A model generated the notes under the pieces. That model did no database searches. It was not told the origin of the DNA and saw only the letters and a program-made list of their open reading frames with translations. The position numbers and the translations under genes were made by a program. From the NCBI GenBank assembly GCA_964036295.1, contig OZ038463.1:36459678-36523677 (forward strand): 64,000 bases of DNA, read 5' to 3'. Origin of the DNA: Plumapathes pennacea. Taxonomy: Eukaryota; Cnidaria; Anthozoa; Antipatharia; Myriopathidae. The first letter of the stretch is position 1. Every line of letters starts with the position of its first letter. This document shows positions 55,247-64,000 of this stretch, piece by piece.

Positions 55247-58200
55247 ATGGACTCGAGCACCGTTCGGAGCAGAAAACGAAGGCCTTCCCCTACTATCGAG
55301 TAAGTATTGTGGTGAAATATTTTATGATGCGTATATGACCACGGGCACGAACACCCGACGATTGGAATCCAGCACTAATTCTCTTTTTTGATGGGTAGCA
55401 TCGTGCAATATAGAACAGTTTATTGATGTCTTCGTGATCAAACAACGAGGTATCCTTTGCATAGCTGATTTAGGGACGCATCTGCGAAGTTATGCCTGGG
55501 ATTCACAGTGAATATCAGCTCATTAATTGACAAAGAAGCTTATCCAGTTTTCCGTGCCTTTTTGAAGTTTGATAACCTCATGTAAAGAAACTTTGTCGAA
55601 TCTCACCTTGTACTGAGCTAACGGAGGATGATAGGACAAGCATCTCACATAACTTGGAAATATTGTATGCGTACAGATATAAATGTCGGCATCGATAAAT
55701 ATTAGTCCATGTTTGGTAGGATTAGCTACTGTGCTTGGTTGTATGTGCTTGTGAAAGGATTACGAGAATAGGAATGCTTTGATGCGCCATTTATCCTTAC
55801 ATGCAACGATCCAGTCGTCACGCTATGAGTTAATATATTCTCTCTAATTTTTCGCAAAACAACGAAAAGAGATTTATTTTATTGCGTCCACAAGAGAATT
55901 ACAAGAAATATTATTAGAAATCGTGTGAACTAGGTATTTATGCCTGTTTGAGAAAAGCGTTTGTTTATTTATTAGACAAATCAACACAGTCAGTGTAAAG
56001 AAAGTCAAAATCAAAATCTTCCACAAAATCCACACACAGATTTTTTGTGCACAAGCTGACTACACAATGACTTTCCATTTTGAATGCCAAATGGACTTCC
56101 AAGTTTACAAAATCACTGAAATTGCGTGTGGGTGCATGGACAAATCATACCCCTTGGCTTAAGTTAGCTTGACCAGAGCTTTACACCCAAAACTCCAGGC
56201 AAGATCACCTTCACTATTTACTGTTTTACTTGTAGCAGTGACAAAAACAGTGATACAGACACTTTAGAGGATGATTTAAGGTAAGGCTGCTGTAGCGTCA
56301 AGACACATCTACCAAATGTCAATACCAATACAGGGTTTTAAATTAATGGTTGTCCAGTTTGTCGCAGACAACCAAAAATATGCTGGGGCAACCAAATAGT
56401 GTGCAATGCAACCAATCATGTTGTATTTACTATCCAGCAGCATATATTGAGCTGATGGAAAACTTACATTACTTTCTTTTCACATTCAACTTTATCAGTT
56501 GGAGGTAGATTTTCTGCTCTTTCTGATTTTCTCTTTTCCTCCCAGGAGGGGGGGGGGGGGGGATACTCAATAGGAATTTGGGTAGGGGGATTCCGCTGAC
56601 TCTATAAAACCCTGACCATATTCAAGACACAAAAAAGGGAAATTTTGCTACCCTGTCTAAGACAAAGTGCTCTAATTTTATACCCTGTTCAAGATTAAGT
56701 TTAGATAAGTTAGCCTGCGTTGCATGCGTTTCCACTGGAGCATACAAAGAAATCACGCAAAAATGGCAAGAGAAAAAATGTGGTTGAGGGGGGAGGGGAA
56801 GAGAAGAAAATCTTTGGAAAATAACCCTGTTTAAGACACGAAAATGTAAAATTTGATACCCTGTTTAAGACAGAAGACCCTGAAAATGATACCCTATTGA
56901 GCAGAACAACGTCCCTATATAGGAAATATATGGGAATACCTCCCCCCCTGGGATTTTCTGTAAGATGGAGGTAGATTTTAAGTTTGGACTTCTAGATTGT
57001 GTTTGTTATAACAGGGATTTTGTTATACCAGGGTTGGTTATATCAGGGTTTTGTGGGTACTCCACAACTAAAGGTAATCATTAATAGTTATTAAGTGGTT
57101 GCCATATAATATTGTTTTGTTTTATGTTTCATTTCTAGGGAAGGAGATAAAAAGAAGTCATGGCAAAAGGGGTACACAAAGTAAGTCTACGTATCATCAC
57201 ATTGCCGGTCATGCAGCCTGTACATATTAAAGCTCCCCTGATGAGCCGAAGCTCCTGGAGCAAATGTAAAGAAAAGTGTGTTCCACAAATAAATGTTGCA
57301 GAATGTCTGTATTAAAATGGTATATGATTTAATATGAAGTACAAACAAAATTTTTTTGAAAATCTTCAGGCAGAACCACAGTGAGATTGAGAAAAGGAGG
57401 CGTAACAAGATGAACACGTACATCGTTGAGTTGTCGTCCATGATACCAATGTGTAATGCAATGTCACGCAAACTGGACAAGTTAACTGTCCTACGAATGG
57501 CTGTCCAGCACATGAAGACACTGAAAGGTACCATACTGCTTACACAGCATCACTACCAGGGCTGATCAACTTCAGATTTCTCTTTCAGTTTCTCCCCAGA
57601 GCTATATACCACAAAGTTAGGAGAACTTGTCATCTCATGACTTAATTTAGAACAGATTATCAATATTCTCCCATCATATCAAATGTTAATGCTCTGACAA
57701 GCCCCCCTCTCTAGTAAACTCCCCTCAACGAGGCCAGTATTTTAAATTTACCCAGTGACGCAGCTTTAGTAAGCCCCACCCTCCCCCCCCCCCCCCCACC
57801 CCTTACCTTACCCTCCATGGTTTCTGATTGGCTGAAAGATGGGTAAATGATACTTAAATTTTACTTGCAATTTGTAAAACTATTCAGATTTCTTGCCAGT
57901 TGATGGGATGAAAATAAATATTGGGGAAACTGTGTTTACTAGCTAAATCTGTTAATTTGTTGTGCACCTGGTAAATTTGTTGCACTTTACTACTGTGTAT
58001 ATCTGCAATTCATATGTCAATTCATACTTCTTGATTGTTCTTTTTAGGAGCTGAGGAAACATTTACTGAAACAAAGTACAAGCCTTCCTTCTTGTCCGAC
58101 GAAGATCTCAAGAACCTGATTTTGGAGGCTGCTGAAGGATTTCTGGTGGTGGTTGGTTGTGACCGAGGCTGCATCCTCTATGTGTCAGACTCTGTTCAGA

Positions 58201-61200
58201 ATTCTTTATCACAATCACCAGTGAGTAGTGTTTCAAATAGTTGCTTCAACTAGATGCCCAGTTGTAGCTAAAGTGTCAAACCTCTTACTAAGAGTAAAGT
58301 ATGATTTTCTTGAAGAGTGTTGGCAGTCACTTTATGCCTGAACTTATGCAAAGTTGAAGTTGAGTTGACGCTTCTGGTACATATTAGTATACTTAGGTAA
58401 TCGCATGATTTCGAGTGCAATTTGGAATAAATTGGCACGAGTAAATTTTTCAAAGACCACAAAATTGCAAGAGCGTTGCGGGAGTGCAATTTGTGGTCTT
58501 TGAAAAATTTATGAGTGTTTATTTATTCCAAAATTGCACTCGAAATCATGTGATTACTTGTTAATAACATGCATACAATAATTTACGATGCGCAAATTTT
58601 TTCAATTTCGTTACAATTCACAAGTGTCTCTCAAGAACTTTGTTTTCTTGCAAACAGAATCAGAATCGTCCTGAGGAATAAAAGCACGCTCTTTTGTTTT
58701 GTTTGGCTTCGCAAATATGCATGCCAGCTATTGGCAATTTTTAATTTCAAATTTCTGCAGTCTTAATTTCACATTTCTGCACTGTTAATTACACATTTTT
58801 GCAATGTTTGAGATAAATTGACGTGCGCTCAGCCAATCAGAATGAAGAAATTATTGTATGCATGTTATTAATATGCTAACATACTGTCTGATACTTACAG
58901 TCTGATACTTTCTGACACTTAAATAAAGTCTTTATTATTTTATTTTACATACTGTACATTTCACTAAAATTTTCACATGCATGATAATCGAATTTAGATT
59001 GGGCCAGAAATAATATACTTTATTATAGCTCCCCACCCACCCACCCCCACCCCCTTTGTTCCAGGGATATAACCTGAGACACCATAGGATGTTTAGTTTA
59101 AATGACTAGTAATATTTTAACAGTCTTGCCATTAATTCTCTCATTTGTCTCTTTCTCTCTGCGTCTTTTTCTCTCTTTGTCTCATTCATTAATTCATTTG
59201 GTCTTTTTTTGTTCTTTCTTCTCTTTCCGGTACAGTCTGACCTGGTTGGGCACAGTTTTTTTGACCTGGTCCACCCCAAGGACGTAGCCAAGGTAAAGGA
59301 ACAACTTTCCTACTCTGACTCGATCCCACGTGAGAAGGTCCCTGACGTCAAAACAAGCCTGGCCCTCAAAACCGACACGAAGCAGGGCCCCAGTAGATTG
59401 TGCTCCGGTGCCAGGAGATCATTTTTTTGCCGAATGAAGTGCGGCAGCAAAGGAAAAAGAGCAAAGGATACAGAACTGGACTCCACTGAACCTTGCATCA
59501 TGAACCGAAGAAACAAGAACAAACAAGCAGTAGCTACAGATCGGAAGCAATATTCTATTGGTTAGTGAAACATATTGTGAGTCATTCTTGATATTTGTTG
59601 GGATGTTTGCTTTGTAGTTCGAGGTACACGGCAGTCATTAGGCAGTTTAAGATTGACGTATACTGCAACCCGCAAAAAGTCACATGACCTAACATACACG
59701 TCCCGTTTGCTGAAGGAAGCAAACTCTGAAATAACTGGAGCTTATTGCTACAGTATTTGGCTTACCTAAGGAATGCTTTCTGGTGTTGAAAACATAACAG
59801 AAATACGGTAGACTTCACGTGTGACTTCTTGCGATTTGACGTTTAAGGTTCGCGTGCTGCGGAATACTCCCTGCGAAAAACTCTCTATTATCAAAATAAA
59901 CCCAAGGCGACTATTACTTGTAGGCGTTATCACCAGTTTTTCCAAGAATAACTTGGAGAGAATGTGCTTCTGCTGTTACACCCAAATTTTCTAGGAATAA
60001 CGTGCATTATCCTATCTCTCCCAGCATTTCCAAGAATAACGCATGTTATCCTATTTCTCCCAGCGTTTCCAAGAATAACGTACGTTATCCTGTTTCTCTC
60101 AGTGTTTCCAAGAATAACGTGCGTGATCCTATCTAGTATGCTAGCGTTTCAAAGAGCGTTATTCGATCTCCAACATTTCCAAGTATAACGTGCATTATAC
60201 TGTGCACCCTTTCCGAAAATTCTCATCTTATTGCTATCATCATTCCATGTTTAACTTGCTTTATCCAAATTGCTACCAGCTTTAACGAGAATGACTTGCG
60301 TTATCCTGTCTCTCCCAGCATTTCAAAGAACAACGTGCGTTGTCGTATCTCTCGTGGCCTTTCCAAAAATAGCAGCGTTACCCTTTTCTTTCAGCTTTTC
60401 TAAGAATAATTTGCGCATAATTTTCGTTTTTCTGTGCATTTCCAAGAATAATTTGTAGCTCTTGTTCAGTTCACAGCACAGGCTACTTGAAGTCATGGCC
60501 ACCAGCAGGCTCGACTGCCGATGACGACGACGACGAAGGCACAGAAAACAGGAACCTGAGTTGTCTGGTGGCAGTTTGTAGAGTTCAGAAGATTCACGAT
60601 GAAGGCACAGATTACACCCAGCCTGGCGTCGCGCGCGAATTTATTTCTCGTCATGGGTTGGATGGAAAGTTCATTTTTGTCGATCAAAGGTAAACTTCTC
60701 TTCGGCCCCATACCATTCGTACAATCCTGAAAAGCCCTTGAATTTGTACGATGCCCAACCTCGTTCCCAGGCTCATTTATCTCCCGGGCAGGGGCCGGGA
60801 GATGAAAGAGCCTGGGAACGAGGTTGTACGATGCCTTGGAAGCTCCTTGAATTTAGACTTCAGTCGGTGGACTGTCGACCACTAATTGAGCTCAGCACAC
60901 GCATTTTCCCAATTCTAGAAGTTCTATAAACACTTAAAGAGAGCTTGCGTTCAATCAGCTGTCATTTTAGGCAAGCTATCAAATACAAAGATCTCCATAC
61001 TGTGTGGTATATTTCTGGTGAGACTGTAAAAAAAAAAGACTTGAAAATGATCACTCATGGAACTACAGTCGAAGCTCCCATAAGCGGTCACTCTTGGGAA
61101 GCAGAGTTGTACGTAACTGGAACTTTCCGCTTACGAGAATGTGTAAATACTGAGTTTAACTGAGCAAGAGTTCAAACGGGCCTCGTAGAGGCGTCCGTAA

Positions 61201-62408
61201 GTAGAGTTGTCTACTTAGGGGATTGTGCAAAATACTGAGTTTGACTGAGCTAGAGTTGAAACGGGTTTCGTAGAGGCGTCCGTAAGTAGAGTTGTCCACT
61301 TACGGGAGTGTCCACTTCAGAGAGCTTTGATTTATTTATTTATTGATGTTTGTTTACTTATTGAATAGGACAACCACTATCATAGGATATCTTCCACAAG
61401 AGCTACTAGGTATGTCAGCGTACGAATTCTTCCATCAAGACGACTTGGGCTCCATCGCCATTACGCATAAGCGCTCGTTGGAGGGTGAGACGGCGGTCAC
61501 GGATGTGTACCGGTTCAGGGCCAAAGCTGGACATTACATTCCAATGAAGACAAAGACTTCCTCCTTTCGTAATCCGTGGACCAAAGAGTTGGAATTTCTC
61601 CTGTGCGTCAACAGTGTCATCACGTGAGTAGCGACTGTTACTTCGAGGACAATCGAACGTCGGAAAGTTTTCGGAAAGTAATCGGAAATTCTATCGAGAG
61701 CCCGCCTCTTGTAACATGTTTGTCTTTCTGCCTTTCTTCTGCAACTTGTTTCAGGTACAAGAAAATTTGGCTCTTGTGAAATGGGCTTTAGATCTGCAGC
61801 ATCTCTGCCATCCTTCACGCTGCCATCTGTTCAATAGTCATGTGTTTTGAATGAATATGTTTGGTGCGCCATACTTTTCACAGAAAAGAAATGGCGTTTG
61901 AGTCTGCGTGTGTGTGCAGCAATGAACGTTTCTGTCTCTGACTCTTAATGTCGTTTTCCCCTCTCCCTCCCCTCCCTAGTGGTTTTGAGTATGTGCCACA
62001 GCAATTGGAGGTCAGCCGTCCCTCCCAGAGACAAATCCTCCCTGCAAGTGCGCTGTCAGCAGAGAGTGGCCTGGCACCGACCTGGGACCAGTCTTCTACG
62101 GAAGCGACGCTACAGAAAAATATTAATCAGTTGATACACGGCATGAGCAAGAAGGAACAGCAAGAGGAAGGTAAATTGTTTGACCAAGAGGTATCTAATA
62201 ATAATAGTTTTCGCTACAATGCGCGCTTCCCAACACATCTTATGCCAAATAATTTGTGAAATGCAAGCTCACTCGAATGATAAAACAACTATTGAACACA
62301 GTTATCGCAAAATATCGTGATTATGCCTCCGGCATCGGCAAATAATTGATCTGCTCGCCACTGGTAAATCACGACGTTTTGCTTAACCTCGTCCAATAAC
62401 TGCTTATT

Positions 62409-62474
<66 letters not shown>

Positions 62475-63264
62475 ATTATTATCATTATCATTATCATTAT
62501 CAAGCTTTGTATCATTATTATATCATTATTATTGTACTACAGTAATGTTGCCTAAATAATGTGCGTTACATGTTGGTCAGTGGTATAATGTAACGTAGTC
62601 ATCTCTTATCTGCTAGGATTCAGGCGCTCTTCTAAGAAGGCCCAGCCAAACTTCACAGATGACGATAACTCAGTGATGCCAGACCCCAGAATGGCGCGAA
62701 TCGGAGCGCTCGTGTTAGAGGAGATTCACAACCAGAAGGCGTCCAACAAAGGGTAAGAAAGTTGCTAAGCAACGCTGCAGACGATGAAACTCATAACTCT
62801 TTCATAAATCCAGAAAGAATGCGTCTGGACTTATAGCGGATTCTTTTTTTTTTTTTTTTTTTTTTTTTATCAGGAAGCAACTGTTAGGATCGGTTGGGGT
62901 CCAGATCCCTGCCGTCTCTAGTAAAGGCCAGGTTGAACAGCCTAGCTTATCTCCTGGCCCAAGCACTTCCGGTATGCCTACAGTTAACTTCGAGGATTTA
63001 TTAGGTGGGGACGGTGGCATGAGGCTCAGCGGCTCAGCTGGTGCTCAGGGCTCTCCCGGTGCCTTTGGTGACGTCAGTGAGCCTCCTAAGAGTTCACTGC
63101 AGTCGTACCTATTGGAGCAGTTGATTGGTATGCAGAATGCAATAGAGTCGATGGATAGTGCTCAAGATCAGAGCGAAGAGAGCATGTCAGTATTCATGAA
63201 TATGTTGGAGGCGGATGCTGGACTTGGGGGGGACTTTGACGACCTGCCGTTTCCAGGGTCATAA
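55247..63264 (+). CDS. BMAL1: BMAL/cycle circadian transcription factor (bHLH-PAS)
   Basis: Nuclear bHLH-PAS factor, expected partner of CLOCK on E-boxes. Eleven exons: 55247-55299, 56236-56280, 57139-57180, 57370-57527, 58048-58220, 59236-59560, 60482-60689, 61369-61623, 61980-62170, 62617-62752, 62874-63264, joining to 1977 nt, 658 aa (human BMAL1 is 626). The N-terminus [18 protein letters not shown] resembles the BMAL basic leader. The bHLH (residues ~48-100) has [13 protein letters not shown] and [21 protein letters not shown] follows ([34 protein letters not shown]), then [25 protein letters not shown], and PAS-B ([39 protein letters not shown]). The linker has [11 protein letters not shown]. 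The end, [20 protein letters not shown], is the BMAL transactivation domain. All phases agree. Confidence 0.95.
56545..56955. repeat. G/C-run-flanked dispersed repeat, copy B
   Basis: Starts with a G-run (56548-56562) and ends with a short C-run. 'accctgtttaagacagaag' and 'ctgaaaatgataccctatt' inside are the inverse of phrases in 4163-4345, and the 'accctgt' phrase recurs four times. It lies in BMAL intron 2. Confidence 0.6.
58394..58565. mobile_element. Long palindromic MITE in BMAL intron 5
   Basis: The left arm 'gtaatcgcatgatttcgagt' through 'gcaatttggaataaattg' and 'tttttcaaagaccacaaa' is mirrored by the right arm ('tttgtggtctttgaaaaat', 'ttattccaaaattgcactcg', 'aaatcatgtgattac'). The element is almost entirely a foldback with a short centre. 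No coding capacity. Confidence 0.75.
59985..60475. repeat. ~39-bp minisatellite in BMAL intron 6
   Basis: Degenerate head-to-tail units of the type 'tttccaagaataacgtgcg' plus 'ttatcctatctctcccagc'. The best units lie between 59985 and 60140, with scattered degenerate units to 60475, ending at the acceptor of BMAL exon 7 (60481). A 13-residue repeat in the open frame there is a by-product. Confidence 0.75.
60752..60830. repeat. Hairpin repeat
   Basis: 'caacctcgttcccaggctc' is mirrored by 'gagcctgggaacgaggttg', and the centre 'ctcccgggc...ccgggag' is also self-complementary. It lies in BMAL intron 7. Confidence 0.75.
61130..61325. repeat. Tandem duplication (~90-bp units) in BMAL intron 7
   Basis: Two adjacent units share 'actgagttt.actgagc.agag', 'cgtagaggcgtccgtaagta' and 'gagttgtc.acttagg'. 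Confidence 0.65.
62406..62510. repeat. (GTT)n then (ATT/ATC)n microsatellite
   Basis: More than 20 uninterrupted GTT units, followed by ATTATC-type units, in BMAL intron 9. Confidence 0.9.
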
Positions 63265-63495
63265 CTGTCATGCATCAACGAGTCTGGTATATTTTTATCC
63301 TTTCTTTGTCCTAGTAAACTTGTACCATATAGACAAATGTATAAAGCAGAGCATAACCAAAACACAAAGCAAGTATGAAGTCCAACACTGCCATAAGAAT
63401 CTACTTTAGATTAAGTAGTCTCATATTTAGGTTTTAGTTTACAGTGCATTTATGAGAAGTTTTGTAGTCTGAGTTCAGGTCGCATTTGGCGGTGT

Positions 63496-63735
63496 ATCAG
63501 AATTAATGATTAACTAATTAAGGTAATGATTGATTACTTAAGTTAATAATTGATTACTTAAGTTAATGATTGATTACTTGAGTTAATGATTGCCTACTGG
63601 AGTTCATGATTGACTATGAGAGTCAATGATTGATTACTTGAGTTAATGATTGATTACTTGAGTTAATGATTGCCTACTGGAGTTTATGATTGACTATGAG
63701 AGTCAATGATTGACTACTTAAGTTAAAGATTGGCT
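63496..63735. repeat. ~20-bp tandem repeat
   Basis: About ten units of the type 'taatgattgattacttgagt', with variants 'cctactggag' and 'gactatgagag'. A higher-order unit repeats at about 63555-63620 and 63635-63700. Confidence 0.85.
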
Positions 63736-63819
63736 ACTACTGTATTCACGTCCAGCAAGGGCAGCGACAGTAGTTTAATCTGCACGAAGCTTGTTATAGC
63801 AAATGCACTGAACTAACTC

Positions 63820-63911
63820 ACTTAGCCTTGAAACTCGATACTAACACTTGATACTCAATTTGAGTCAAATTGAGTGTCGAATGTTAGTATATCGATTTTC
63901 AAGGCTAAGTC
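63820..63911. repeat. Inverted repeat (foldback)
   Basis: The left arm 'acttagccttgaaactcgat', then 'actaacac' and 'actcaattt', is mirrored by 'aaattgagt', 'gttagtat' and 'atcgattttcaaggctaagt'. Almost no loop. Confidence 0.8.
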
Positions 63912-64000
63912 TTGATGTTTTGCGAGCGTTACATTGGACTACAAGGCATGCGCTTGAACCGACCTTGAACCCAGAGTTGTACAATGGCGGCTGACTTATA

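Larger units (their letters stand above)
63265..64000. other. 3' flank of BMAL with tandem repeat and foldback
   Basis: Holds the 3' untranslated region, a ~20-bp tandem repeat (63496-63735) and an inverted repeat (63820-63911). No further gene is supported to the window end. Confidence 0.5.

Noticed and set aside
55047-55391. Plus-strand frame of 114 codons upstream of BMAL
   Set aside because: It overlaps the BMAL first exon in a different frame and runs through its donor site; the shorter ATG at 55247 gives the correct phase.
59964-60188. Frame with a 13-residue repeat (FPRITxVILFLxA)
   Set aside because: By-product of the 39-bp minisatellite, lying in a BMAL intron.

Overview
This is an animal nuclear genome window, almost certainly from a cnidarian and most likely a stony coral. 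The genes are split by GT-AG introns, the DNA is AT-rich, and it is full of short foldback elements, homopolymer runs and microsatellites. The BMAL-type clock protein and TIF1-type TRIM protein also fit an anthozoan. The species cannot be fixed from the sequence alone. Exons were joined by hand from splice signals, reading phase and protein-family similarity; each joined frame ends on the expected stop.

Layout. (1) 1-3500: a likely first exon of a minus-strand gene leaving the left edge (604-694) and weaker exon candidates. (2) 3517-8955 (+): an SLC16/monocarboxylate-transporter-like gene, 490 aa in six exons. Its third intron holds a hexanucleotide satellite of about 1.1 kb. (3) 9982-12132 (+): a von Willebrand A (VWA) domain protein, 363 aa in three exons. 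(4) 13100-33741 (-): a tandem array of intronless genes for one unfamiliar family. Each has a soluble beta-rich domain, possibly related to the FAIM fold, followed by a two-helix membrane hairpin. Seven copies look intact and two are broken. Inside the array lies a plus-strand NADPH oxidase/ferric reductase-like segment with an in-frame stop (21909-23123). (5) 34855-41398 (-): a choline/ethanolamine kinase, 388 aa in ten exons. It is divergent from (6) RPL27A at 41765-43950 (+), 148 aa in five exons, with a 5'TOP-like tract. (7) 46086-54135 (-): a TIF1-type protein with RING, two B-boxes, coiled coil, PHD and bromodomain, 895 aa in six exons. (8) 55247-63264 (+): a BMAL/cycle orthologue, bHLH-PAS with a vertebrate-like C-terminal transactivation motif, 658 aa in eleven exons.

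No operon-like logic links the genes. Two divergent pairs (choline kinase/RPL27A and TIF1/BMAL) may share promoters. The 13-34 kb region is the dynamic part: tandem duplication of gene plus flanks, decayed copies, an inverted block and an interrupted oxidase segment. Most remaining sequence is introns and small non-autonomous repeats, several in more than one copy here. No rRNA, CRISPR array, intact autonomous transposon or virus was recognised.
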